Source: Urinicoccus sp.
Lineage (GTDB): Bacteria > Bacillota > Clostridia > Tissierellales > Peptoniphilaceae
Assembly: GCA_029983435.1 (NCBI GenBank)
Contig: JASBZN010000011.1
Location: 1-17,256, forward strand
Direction of reading: 5' to 3'
DNA: 17,256 nucleotides
Positions 6,937-14,038 of this stretch are shown piece by piece. A program made the position numbers and the translations under genes. Position 1 is the stretch's first letter; each line of letters begins with the position of its first letter. The notes beneath the pieces are model-generated. The model searched no databases. It saw only the letters and a program-made list of their open reading frames with translations, and was not told the origin of the DNA.

Positions 6937-8028
6937 ATGACTCCCAGAGAACGCCAGATAATGGACTTAATTAAAAAAAATCCAAGAATGAGTCAGAGTG
7001 AAATTGCAAAGTGCCTAGAGATTAAGCGGTCTTCTGTGGCGGCTCATATTGCCAATTTAACCAGCAAGGGCTATATTTTGGGCCGGGGATACTTATTTCG
7101 AGAAGATCCCTATGTGGTGGTTATTGGAGGAGCCAATATGGACATCCGGGGAATTCCCAAGGGCCAGTTAAAGATGAAGGATTCCAATCCTGGATTCGTC
7201 CAATCTTCTCCAGGAGGTGTTGGCCGAAATATTTCTGAAAACCTAGCTCGACTGAAAAACCGAGTTTATATGATGTGTATGTTGGGAGACGACCAGTGGG
7301 GAAGAAGTATTATAGAAGAAGGGCAAAAAGTTGGCCTATCCTATGAAAAATCCTATATCCTCCCAGGAAGACAAACCCCAGTTTACCTAGAAATCTTAGA
7401 TGAAAAAAAAGACATGCTGACAGCTATTAATGACATGGCCCTGGTGGATGAACTGGACCCAGACAAGGTGATGAACCACCGAAGCTTTATTGAAAATGCC
7501 AGCTATCTTGTTTTGGATACCAATTTGCCAGAAAAGACCCTTCAATATCTTCTAAAAAATATTCCCCAGAAGTACATTGTGGATGGAGTCAGTAGCATCA
7601 AGGTAGAAAAGATAAGGGATAAGTTAAGTCATATCCACCTCTTAAAGGTCAATGAGTATGAAGCGGCAGTTTTGGCAGGAAGAGATTTAAACGAAGCAAA
7701 AGACTATCTTGAAGCGGGAAAAATGTTATTGGACCAAGGCTTGGAATACTTGGTAATCACCTGCGGTAAAGAAGGAGCCTGGGGTTTTCATAAGGGAGAA
7801 AGTCTCCGCCTTAAGGGAAAAGACCTGGTAGTAAAAAATGCAACAGGAGCAGGAGATGCCTTTACCGGAGCCCTGGCCCATGCCTTGGGAGAGGAAAAGT
7901 CTTTAAAAGAAAGTCTTTACTTTGCCATGGGAGCCAGCCGTCTGGCCTTAAAAAGTGAAAAAACAAATGCAGATGAACTAACAGTTGAAAAAATAGAAAA
8001 GGAAATGAAGGAGGTTTTTGTATGTTAA
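6937..8028 (+). CDS. psuK: Pseudouridine kinase with N-terminal winged-helix domain (PfkB family)
   Basis: This enzyme should phosphorylate pseudouridine to pseudouridine 5'-phosphate for the glycosidase encoded next. The 363-residue protein starts with a helix-turn-helix domain (about 1-55; SQSEIAKCLEIKRSSVAAHI). A PfkB/ribokinase fold follows: VIGGANMDI at 62-70, SPGGVGRN at 91-98, and NATGAGDAF at 301-309 with catalytic base Asp307. I chose the ATG at 6937 because AGGAGG (6925-6930) is correctly spaced; the in-frame ATG at 6916 lies upstream of that site. The HTH fusion suggests a kinase that also regulates transcription, possibly its own operon. Specificity is inferred mainly from the adjacent psuG; alone, a ribokinase-like sugar or nucleoside kinase would be the safe call. 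Confidence 0.88.
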   Translation: MTPRERQIMDLIKKNPRMSQSEIAKCLEIKRSSVAAHIANLTSKGYILGRGYLFREDPYVVVIGGANMDIRGIPKGQLKMKDSNPGFVQSSPGGVGRNISENLARLKNRVYMMCMLGDDQWGRSIIEEGQKVGLSYEKSYILPGRQTPVYLEILDEKKDMLTAINDMALVDELDPDKVMNHRSFIENASYLVLDTNLPEKTLQYLLKNIPQKYIVDGVSSIKVEKIRDKLSHIHLLKVNEYEAAVLAGRDLNEAKDYLEAGKMLLDQGLEYLVITCGKEGAWGFHKGESLRLKGKDLVVKNATGAGDAFTGALAHALGEEKSLKESLYFAMGASRLALKSEKTNADELTVEKIEKEMKEVFVC

Positions 8029-8957
8029 ACAAAGAATTTTTACGCCAACACATGGATATAAAGGATGAGGTAAGGGAGGCTCTGGAAAAGAACCAACCAG
8101 TGGTTGCCTTGGAATCCACGATTATTAGTCATGGAATGCCCTATCCGCAAAACTTAGAAACAGCCAAACGCTGTGAAGAAATCGTCCGAGAAAATGGTGC
8201 GATTCCTGCAACGACAGCCATTATTAACGGAAAGATAAAGGTGGGCTTAACAGAAGAAGAATTGGAATTCATGGCTACAGATAAAACCATTATCAAGTGT
8301 TCCACTCGGGACTATCCCATGATGGTAGCCCAAGGCTTAAATGGAGCAACCACTGTAGCAACGTCTATTTTGACAGCCAAGTTGGCAGGAATCAAGCTCT
8401 TGGTTACAGGCGGAATCGGAGGGGTTCATCGGGGAGCGCAAGAAACCTTTGATATTTCCAGAGACCTACAAGAGTTGGCGACAACAGATATTGTGGTGGT
8501 TTGTGCTGGATGTAAGTCCATTTTAGACATTGGTTTGACCCTAGAATATTTAGAAACTTTTGGCGTTCCTGTTTTAGGCTACCAAACAAAAGACATGCCA
8601 GCGTTCTTTACAGAAAAATCTGGATTTAAAGTAGACTATGCCATGGAAAGCCCAGAAGATGTGGCTGCTATGGTGCATACAAAATGGAACTTGGGACTCG
8701 ATGGTGGCGTCCTTTTAACCAACCCCATTCCAGCCAAAGATGCCATGGATGAAAAAATTATCAACAAGGCTATTGAAGAAGCCTTGGTTGAAGCCAAAGA
8801 AAAGGGGATTCATGGAAAAGAAGCAACCCCCTTCCTTCTATCCAAGGTAGTGGAAGTAACAGAAGGAAATAGCCTTAAAGCCAATATTGCCCTTGTTGAA
8901 AACAATGCAAAAGTTGGTGCCCAAGTGGCTCTAGAAATGGCAAAGTTAAATAAATAA
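8022..8957 (+). CDS. psuG: Pseudouridine-5'-phosphate glycosidase
   Basis: PsuG cleaves the C-C glycosidic bond of pseudouridine 5'-phosphate to uracil and ribose 5-phosphate, letting the cell recycle modified RNA. The 311-residue sequence aligns with the family throughout: VALESTIISHGMPYPQN near the N-terminus contains Glu31, and GGIGGVHRGAQETFDISRD holds the metal-ligand candidate Asp148. VCAGCKSILDIGLTLEYLE holds Lys165, matching the Schiff-base lysine of the E. coli enzyme (Lys166). AAGGAGG at 8008-8014 supports the ATG at 8022. It overlaps the psuK stop by 7 bases, so the two are translationally coupled. No nucleoside transporter gene is adjacent. Confidence 0.96.
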   Translation: MLNKEFLRQHMDIKDEVREALEKNQPVVALESTIISHGMPYPQNLETAKRCEEIVRENGAIPATTAIINGKIKVGLTEEELEFMATDKTIIKCSTRDYPMMVAQGLNGATTVATSILTAKLAGIKLLVTGGIGGVHRGAQETFDISRDLQELATTDIVVVCAGCKSILDIGLTLEYLETFGVPVLGYQTKDMPAFFTEKSGFKVDYAMESPEDVAAMVHTKWNLGLDGGVLLTNPIPAKDAMDEKIINKAIEEALVEAKEKGIHGKEATPFLLSKVVEVTEGNSLKANIALVENNAKVGAQVALEMAKLNK

Positions 8958-8968
8958 ATTTTTCCAAT

Positions 8969-9011
8969 AAAAAACCTTGGTTCCCAAGATAAGAAGGAAC
9001 CAAGGTTTTTT
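8969..9011. terminator. Bidirectional terminator between psuG and rodA
   Basis: AAAAAACCTTGGTTCC (8969-8984) pairs perfectly with GGAACCAAGGTTTTTT (8996-9011), with an 11-base loop. A-runs and T-runs on the two sides serve both converging genes. Confidence 0.92.
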
Positions 9012-9028
9012 ATTGTTTTTAAAAGTTT

Positions 9029-10141
9029 TTAATGGGCTTCTCTTTTATGGTAGTGGACACTTAAAATTAACCCCAAAGCAATTAAATTAACCAGTTGGAA
9101 AGTTCCTCCGTAGGATAGGAAGGGGAGGGGAATTCCTGTAATAGGCATGAGGCCCATATTCATGCCCACATTTTCCCAGATATGGATAAAGAACATTGCC
9201 GTATAGCCAACTGTTAAGTAGCGACCACATCGGTCTCGGCTAGTTCGAGCAATATCCACTAGGCGGTAAAGCATCAAGCCATAGAGAAAAATCAAACAAG
9301 CTCCTCCGATAAAACCTAATTCTTCCACAAGGACAGGGAAGATAGAGTCTGTTTGCTTGGTAGGGATAAAATTGTACTGGGTTTGGGAACCCTTGTAAAG
9401 ACCCTTACCAGAAAATCGTCCAGACCCAATAGCAATTTGGGCTTCATTGGCCTGGTAGCCAGATCCTTGGGTGTTTTCGGAAGGGTTTAAAAAGTCTAAA
9501 ATTCGATCCTTTTGAAAGTCATTTAAAAAAGGATAGGAAATAGGAAGCATTAAAAGTCCTGCCACAAGAGCTCCTAAAATGTATTTCCAAGAAATATTAG
9601 CAAAAAAGAGCATGGTGGCAATAATAAACACAAAGACCATAGCCGTTCCAAAATCTGGTTGCAAGAGGATCAGACCTACAGGGACTAAGGCAAAGACCAA
9701 GACACTAATTAATTGCAAAGGTTCGTTGATGTCTTCTTTTTTTTCCAAAAAGACAGCCAGGGTGAAGACTAACTCCAGCTTGACAAATTCAGCTGGTTGA
9801 AAGTTAATGGGGCCAATCCGGAGCCAAGACCGACTTCCCCAGGAACTTTCGCCATGACCAAAGACCAGGGTCGCCAGTAAGAGCAAAATGCCCAGGCCGT
9901 AAAAAACAAGGTAATATTTTTTAAAAATTCGGTAGTCGATCCGCATAAGACCCAAGAGGATCAGAAAACCCAAAAGAGTAGCAAAGCCCTGTTTCTTTAT
10001 GTAAGAAGAAGGACCCATGGTTAAGGTTGCACTAGATAGGACCACAATCCCCAAGATACAAAGGGCCAAAACAGCAAGAAGGAGGGCATAGTCCACCTTA
10101 TGGCCTCGGAAGAGTAAAAATTTTTTCTTTGATTTATCCAT
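9029..10141 (-). CDS. rodA: Peptidoglycan glycosyltransferase of the SEDS family (RodA/FtsW type)
   Basis: SEDS proteins polymerise lipid II into glycan strands together with a class B penicillin-binding protein. This 370-residue protein has about ten membrane helices and the family blocks SRSWLRIGPINFQPAEFVK (104-122), QPDFGTAMV (161-169) and FIPTKQTDSIFPVLVEELGF (258-277), the last holding the catalytic-type Asp265. GIPLPFLSYGGT (336-347) follows near the C-terminus. The length and the lack of FtsW-like extensions favour RodA (elongation), though FtsW or SpoVE cannot be excluded. The ATG is preceded by AAAGGA (complement of 10153-10158), about 11 bases away, slightly far. No partner PBP2 gene lies nearby. 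It is convergent with psuG and divergent from the L,D-transpeptidase gene. Confidence 0.93.
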   Translation of the reverse strand: MDKSKKKFLLFRGHKVDYALLLAVLALCILGIVVLSSATLTMGPSSYIKKQGFATLLGFLILLGLMRIDYRIFKKYYLVFYGLGILLLLATLVFGHGESSWGSRSWLRIGPINFQPAEFVKLELVFTLAVFLEKKEDINEPLQLISVLVFALVPVGLILLQPDFGTAMVFVFIIATMLFFANISWKYILGALVAGLLMLPISYPFLNDFQKDRILDFLNPSENTQGSGYQANEAQIAIGSGRFSGKGLYKGSQTQYNFIPTKQTDSIFPVLVEELGFIGGACLIFLYGLMLYRLVDIARTSRDRCGRYLTVGYTAMFFIHIWENVGMNMGLMPITGIPLPFLSYGGTFQLVNLIALGLILSVHYHKREAH

Positions 10142-10201
10142 AAATAGTTAAAATCCTTTCTATTCTAAAGGAAGATTTTCAATATACCATTCTAATATAC
10201 T

Positions 10202-10210
10202 ATTATAGCA
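10202..10210 (-). promoter_or_regulatory. Extended -10 promoter for rodA
   Basis: Read on the minus strand, TGCTATAAT is a perfect -10 with TGN extension, about 60 bases upstream of the rodA ATG. No good -35 is seen. Confidence 0.6.
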
Positions 10211-10266
10211 GTTTTTAAAAGAGAATATGGGGTAAATTTATTTCTTATCCTTTCTCATTTAGAGTA

Positions 10267-10295
10267 TTGGGTTAAGGAAAGAATTATGGTATACT
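10267..10295 (+). promoter_or_regulatory. Promoter of the L,D-transpeptidase gene
   Basis: TTGGGT (10267-10272) and TATACT (10290-10295) are 17 bases apart, with TGG extending the -10. The in-frame ATG at 10286 overlaps this -10, so it cannot be the translation start if this promoter is used. Confidence 0.7.
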
Positions 10296-10324
10296 CAAAT
10301 GGTATCAAAAAAGGAGGGTATTTG

Positions 10325-11692
10325 GTGAAAAAATTTTTAAAAATCTTTTTTATCTGCCTTATTCTAATCCTTTGTGGAGGATATTTTGCAGGTGTGGCCT
10401 TATTTAAAGAATACACGATGGCCAACACTTTTATTAATCATAAAGATGTAAGTTTTATAAAAAAGAACCAGGTTAAAGACCACTATGACAAGAAAATGGA
10501 GAATTTCCAAGTGACCATTGTAGGGCGTCACGACTTAAAAGATGTTTTTAAGGCACAAGATATTCACTATAGTGATCATCTAAAGGAATCTTTCAAGTTG
10601 GAACAAAATCCTTGGGCTTGGCCTATCCTGGCTTTTAGCCATAAAAACTATTCAGTCCCAGCAGAGGTAAACTTGGATGAAACTCTTTTAAATCAACGGA
10701 TTGAAAGCTCGCCTTTTATTACAGACCCCTCAGTAACCGATGCTAAAGATGCCCGGGTAGAATACCAGCAAGGAGCAGGCTTTGTCATTGTCCCAGAAGT
10801 TCAAGGTACGAGAGTTTCTCCTGACAAATTAAAGGGAGAAATTCTTCGGGCTTTTAAAGAAGAAAAAAATCAGGTGGATTTAAACAAGGAAAATGTCTAT
10901 CATGATCCAAAAGTGACAAAGGACTCTCCCTATTTAAAAAATCAACTGGCTTCTTTAAGTAAAATTAGCCAGTTGAAGATTGCCTACGACTTTGAAGATC
11001 GGAAGGAAGACCTGTCAGGAGAAAAGTTACTGGCCCTTTATAGTGACGACGGAAAGGGAAATCTTAATCCTGACCTTGAAAAAGTCAAGGCCTATGTAGA
11101 TTATCTTGCAGAAAAATACGACACCTATCGGGGAACCCGCTCTTTTCAAGCGACGGGAGGGAAAATAGTTACCGTCCAAGGTGGAATTTATGGATGGAAA
11201 ACAGACCGACCCAAAACAGTAGAGACCCTTTATCAAACCCTAGTAGCTGGCCAGTCTACAGATTTAGTTCCAACGTATACCATGCGGGGGCTTAGCCGAG
11301 CTAGCAACGATATCGGTCCTAGTTATGTAGAAATCGACTTGACCCGGCAACATATGTGGGTCTACAAAAATGGCCAAGTCATGGTGGAAACTCCCGTCGT
11401 TACAGGAAATCCATCCAAAGGCAATGGAACGCCGACAGGGGTAGGGAAAGTTTGGTCTAAGGAAAGAGATCGGTATTTAACGGGTGATAATTATAAGAGC
11501 TTTGTCCACTATTGGATTCCCTATACTTGGGTTGGCGTAGGCATTCACGATAGTCCATGGCGGGGCGCTTACGGTGGAAACATCTACCGGGGAAGCGGAA
11601 GTCATGGGTGCATCAATACGCCACCCAATGTCATGCCCCAAGTTTATAAAAACATTGACCAGGGAATGCCAGTGGTTGTCTATACGTCTTAA
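10325..11692 (+). CDS. L,D-transpeptidase (YkuD) with PG_binding_4-like N-terminal region
   Basis: A membrane-anchored, extracytoplasmic wall enzyme expected to form 3-3 peptidoglycan cross-links or attach proteins to the wall. Counting from the GTG at 10325 (455 residues), one helix at about 4-27 anchors it. A long region to ~325 includes a repeat-like GFVIVPEVQGTRV (152-164), resembling the putative peptidoglycan-binding domain found with YkuD in clostridia. The catalytic YkuD domain (about 333-455) has His408 and SHGCIN with nucleophile Cys429. AAGGAGG (10311-10317) lies 7 bases before GTG 10325; TTG 10322 is too close. A terminator follows immediately. Penicillin-insensitive cross-linking is known for the family, not shown here. 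Confidence 0.94.
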   Translation: MKKFLKIFFICLILILCGGYFAGVALFKEYTMANTFINHKDVSFIKKNQVKDHYDKKMENFQVTIVGRHDLKDVFKAQDIHYSDHLKESFKLEQNPWAWPILAFSHKNYSVPAEVNLDETLLNQRIESSPFITDPSVTDAKDARVEYQQGAGFVIVPEVQGTRVSPDKLKGEILRAFKEEKNQVDLNKENVYHDPKVTKDSPYLKNQLASLSKISQLKIAYDFEDRKEDLSGEKLLALYSDDGKGNLNPDLEKVKAYVDYLAEKYDTYRGTRSFQATGGKIVTVQGGIYGWKTDRPKTVETLYQTLVAGQSTDLVPTYTMRGLSRASNDIGPSYVEIDLTRQHMWVYKNGQVMVETPVVTGNPSKGNGTPTGVGKVWSKERDRYLTGDNYKSFVHYWIPYTWVGVGIHDSPWRGAYGGNIYRGSGSHGCINTPPNVMPQVYKNIDQGMPVVVYTS

Positions 11693-11717
11693 AAGATCCT
11701 GAAAGGGATCTTTTTTT
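11691..11717 (+). terminator. Intrinsic terminator after the L,D-transpeptidase gene
   Basis: AAAAGATCCT (11691-11700) and GGGATCTTTT (11705-11714) pair around a GAAA tetraloop, followed by T to 11717. The stem starts within the stop codon. Confidence 0.9.
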
Positions 11718-11764
11718 GCTTTCAAAAGAGAGAATTTGATAATGCAAAAGAAAATGATTGGGTG

Positions 11765-11790
11765 TTGATTTTAGTGTGGGGGGGTATAAT
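11765..11790 (+). promoter_or_regulatory. Putative lipoprotein-gene promoter with a poly-G tract in the spacer
   Basis: TATAAT at 11785-11790 is a perfect -10, 36 bases before the ATG. It is directly preceded by seven consecutive G (11778-11784). The best -35-like hexamer, TTGATT (11765-11770), is only 14 bases away, shorter than the usual 16-18. Confidence 0.55.
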
Positions 11791-11825
11791 AAAAATAGAA
11801 TATTGCATAAGAAAGGAAGATAAAA

Positions 11826-12581
11826 ATGAAAAAATATTCATGGCTTTTCTGTCTTCTTTTAATAGTTGGTCTTGTGGCCTGCAAGGGAGAAGAGAAAAAA
11901 TCAGAAGAAGCGGGGCCCTATGTTTCTGCAGGGGTAAATCAAGACTACATTAGACAATCCATTCCTGATTTTACCCCACAAGATGCCGCCTTAATTTCTA
12001 GTCGCTTGACAGATGAAGCTGTTAAGGTCAAGGGGTTAGAAGGCAAAGAGGGAAAAGAACTGACAGAAATAAGGGAACAGCTCTTTAGGGAAAAACAAGA
12101 AGAAATTTTTAAGGGCTATGACTTTAGCCAGGAAGAGATGGATGCCATTGCCAAAGAATCTTACTTAGGCTATGTCATGGATAATGTTTCCTATACTGAA
12201 AAGGGTCACCACAAATTGGAAGTCCGTCAAGAAGATTTGCAAAGAGCCAAAGAACAAGAGGCAGAACAAAAGCAAAAAGAAGAAGAGGGCTTTCATGTCT
12301 ATGGGGAGTTCCCTGCTGAAAAAATCCAAAGTAAAATCCCAGGATTTACTCTAGAAGAATCGGAAGTTCTTTCTTGGCGGTTAACAGATGAATTAGAAAA
12401 AATGGAGGACTTGCAAGGTAAACAAGGAAAAGAACTGACAGAAGTAAGAGAACAAATTTTAAAAGACAAAAGAAAAGAACTCTTTAAGGGCCTTAGCTAC
12501 TATAGCCAAGAGGAAATGGACTTTATTTGCAGTCAATCTTCTATTCACTATAAAGTAGATGGGACCGAGTATAGAGAATAA
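11826..12581 (+). CDS. Putative lipoprotein with two copies of an unrecognised ~85-residue domain
   Basis: I do not recognise the family. The 251-residue protein has a short positive N-terminus, a hydrophobic stretch and a lipobox LVAC with Cys19, so it should be lipid-anchored on the outer face of the membrane. Two related segments follow, residues 39-123 and 164-249, offset by 125-126 residues; by hand alignment about 40 of 85 positions match. Both contain IPxFT, RLTDE, GKELTE, REQ and SQEEMD. A highly charged, probably helical linker (about 125-160) joins them. AAAGGAAG at 11812-11819 supports the start. It is monocistronic between two terminators. Position between wall enzymes suggests an envelope role, but the function is unknown. 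Confidence 0.85.
   Translation: MKKYSWLFCLLLIVGLVACKGEEKKSEEAGPYVSAGVNQDYIRQSIPDFTPQDAALISSRLTDEAVKVKGLEGKEGKELTEIREQLFREKQEEIFKGYDFSQEEMDAIAKESYLGYVMDNVSYTEKGHHKLEVRQEDLQRAKEQEAEQKQKEEEGFHVYGEFPAEKIQSKIPGFTLEESEVLSWRLTDELEKMEDLQGKQGKELTEVREQILKDKRKELFKGLSYYSQEEMDFICSQSSIHYKVDGTEYRE
11940..12194 (+). repeat. First copy of the internal lipoprotein repeat
   Basis: Encodes residues 39-123 of the lipoprotein. It shares an 18-base identical stretch with the second copy (12051-12068 equals 12426-12443), so the similarity is visible in the DNA as well as the protein. Confidence 0.8.
12315..12572 (+). repeat. Second copy of the internal lipoprotein repeat
   Basis: Encodes residues 164-249. Relative to the first copy it has one extra residue just before SQEEMD, and it ends two codons before the stop. 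Confidence 0.8.
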
Positions 12582-12614
12582 GAGAAAGGGAAAATTCAGC
12601 TAGCTCTTTCTTTC

Positions 12615-12642
12615 AAAAAAGATCCCGAAAGGGGTCTTTTTT
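12615..12642 (+). terminator. Intrinsic terminator after the lipoprotein gene
   Basis: AAAAAAGATCCC (12615-12626) pairs with GGGGTCTTTTTT (12631-12642) around a GAAA tetraloop, with one G-U pair. It ends one base before the -35 of the next promoter. Confidence 0.88.
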
Positions 12643-12643
12643 A

Positions 12644-12672
12644 TTGACGGAAAAAGAAATATTCAATACAAT
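12644..12672 (+). promoter_or_regulatory. Promoter of the pepV-LD-carboxypeptidase-kinase-regulator unit
   Basis: TTGACG (12644-12649) and TACAAT (12667-12672) are 17 bases apart, about 31 bases upstream of the pepV ATG. No other convincing promoter is seen before 17177, so it probably drives all four genes. Confidence 0.75.
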
Positions 12673-12702
12673 AAAGAAAAAGAAAGGACGTGGGAAAGAC
12701 AA

Positions 12703-13965
12703 ATGAAGGAAGAATTTTTAAAAGATTTAAAAGAAATTGTATCTATAAATAGTGTATCGGTAGAATCTCAAGACCCGAAAGCGCCGTTTGGACCAGGAGC
12801 TGCTGAAGCCTTAGAAAAGACCTTGGCTCTTTGCGAAAAATATGGGATGAAGGTAAAGAATTGTGACCATATGATTGGTTATGCAGACTATGGCCAAGGA
12901 GACGATTTAATTGGCATTTTATGTCATCTAGATGTGGTGCCAGCAGGAGATGGTTGGTCTGTAGAACCCTATGATTTAACCCTTAAGGGAGACAAGATTT
13001 ACGGTCGTGGCGTTACGGATGATAAGGGGCCAGCCATGGCTGCCATTCATGCTGTAAAGGAGCTTATTGAAGAGGGGGTTCCTTTTAATCAACGGGTTCG
13101 TCTGATCTTTGGCCAAGCGGAAGAAACTGGCGCTTGGAAAGACATGGACTATTATTTAGAACACGAAGAGCATGTGGACTATGGCTTTACACCCGATGCT
13201 GAATTTCCAGCCATCTATTGTGAAAAGGGAATTGCCAATGTTCGGTTTACCTTCCCTAAAGATCAAACAGCTTTTGATGAAATCCAAGGAGGAAATGCCA
13301 TTAATATGGTAGCGGATGCCTGCAAGGCAAAACTTAAGGATGGCAAGACCTTGGAAAGCGAAGGAAAGTCTGCCCATGGGTCGACACCTTGGGATGGGGA
13401 CAATGCTATTGTCAAACTTTTCAAAGACGTGGATGAAAAAGACTGTATCCTAACAAAGTTCTTTCAAAACTTGGTAAAAGGCGAAAATAATGGCAAGAGC
13501 CTAGGAGGCTATTGGTCAGATGAAGAAAGTGGAGAAATTTCTTACAATTACGGGGTGATTGAAAGCCAAGAAGATGCCATCCATCTCTACACAGATATCC
13601 GCTATCCTATTACAGGGAAAATTGAAGATATTTTAAAGGAAATTGAAAAGAAGCTTCAAGAAGAAGGGTTGGATTCAGTAGAGATAGAACTTTTACGAGA
13701 TGAAGCGTATGTTTATTTAGATCAAAAAGGACCTGTGATGACCAAACTTTTGGAAGCTTACCGGGACAAGACCCAGGACATGTCCCCTGCTAAGGTTATT
13801 GGTGGAGGAACTTATGCTCGGGCTATGGAAGGAATCGTGGCCTTTGGTCCCATGTTGCCAGGACGGGAACCCACAGAACATATGCCAGATGAAAATATCC
13901 TCTTAGAAGATCTTCTTTTGGCAAAAGAAATTTACAAGGATGCCATTAAAAAATTAGTGGAATAA
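12703..13965 (+). CDS. pepV: M20-family dipeptidase, PepV/Sapep type
   Basis: A cytoplasmic zinc dipeptidase that would hydrolyse dipeptides, such as those imported by peptide transporters or released from the wall. Visible metal and catalytic sites are LCHLDVVPAGDGW with His75, GRGVTDDKGP with Asp107, QAEETG with catalytic Glu140 and metal-ligand Glu141, PDAEFP with Asp164, SAHGSTPWDG with His225 in the lid domain, and TEHMPDE with His393. All expected ligands are present. At 420 residues it is shorter than typical PepV (about 465-470), apparently in the lid domain. The ribosome-binding site is imperfect: AAAGGA is 14 bases away, and only GGGAAAG lies closer. First gene of the downstream operon. 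Confidence 0.9.
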   Translation: MKEEFLKDLKEIVSINSVSVESQDPKAPFGPGAAEALEKTLALCEKYGMKVKNCDHMIGYADYGQGDDLIGILCHLDVVPAGDGWSVEPYDLTLKGDKIYGRGVTDDKGPAMAAIHAVKELIEEGVPFNQRVRLIFGQAEETGAWKDMDYYLEHEEHVDYGFTPDAEFPAIYCEKGIANVRFTFPKDQTAFDEIQGGNAINMVADACKAKLKDGKTLESEGKSAHGSTPWDGDNAIVKLFKDVDEKDCILTKFFQNLVKGENNGKSLGGYWSDEESGEISYNYGVIESQEDAIHLYTDIRYPITGKIEDILKEIEKKLQEEGLDSVEIELLRDEAYVYLDQKGPVMTKLLEAYRDKTQDMSPAKVIGGGTYARAMEGIVAFGPMLPGREPTEHMPDENILLEDLLLAKEIYKDAIKKLVE

Positions 13966-13975
13966 ATGAAAAAAT

Positions 13976-14006
13976 GAGACAAGACAAGGGCTCCTTGTCT
14001 TGTCTC
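13976..14006. other. Strong stem-loop between pepV and the LD-carboxypeptidase gene
   Basis: A perfect 14-bp stem, GAGACAAGACAAGG (13976-13989) with CCTTGTCTTGTCTC (13993-14006), has a 3-base loop. On the plus strand no T-run follows. On the minus strand the stem is followed by A then TTTTTT (complement of 13969-13974), so it has the form of a terminator for antisense transcription. It could also be an RNA-processing or attenuation site in the operon. Confidence 0.75.
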
Positions 14007-14038
14007 TCTCTAGGGGATTTTTCAAGAGAGGAGAAGAA

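Noticed and set aside
10286..10324. Upstream ATG start for the L,D-transpeptidase
   Set aside because: The ATG lies within the extended -10 region of the promoter, and the ribosome-binding site AAGGAGG at 10311 points to GTG 10325.
11762..11953. Small open frame overlapping the lipoprotein promoter and start
   Set aside because: It runs across the TATAAT and the ribosome-binding site and overlaps the well-supported lipoprotein signal peptide in another frame.
14000..14038. Upstream TTG start for the LD-carboxypeptidase
   Set aside because: It lies inside the 14-bp stem and has no ribosome-binding site; ATG 14039 has one and gives the conserved S66 N-terminus.
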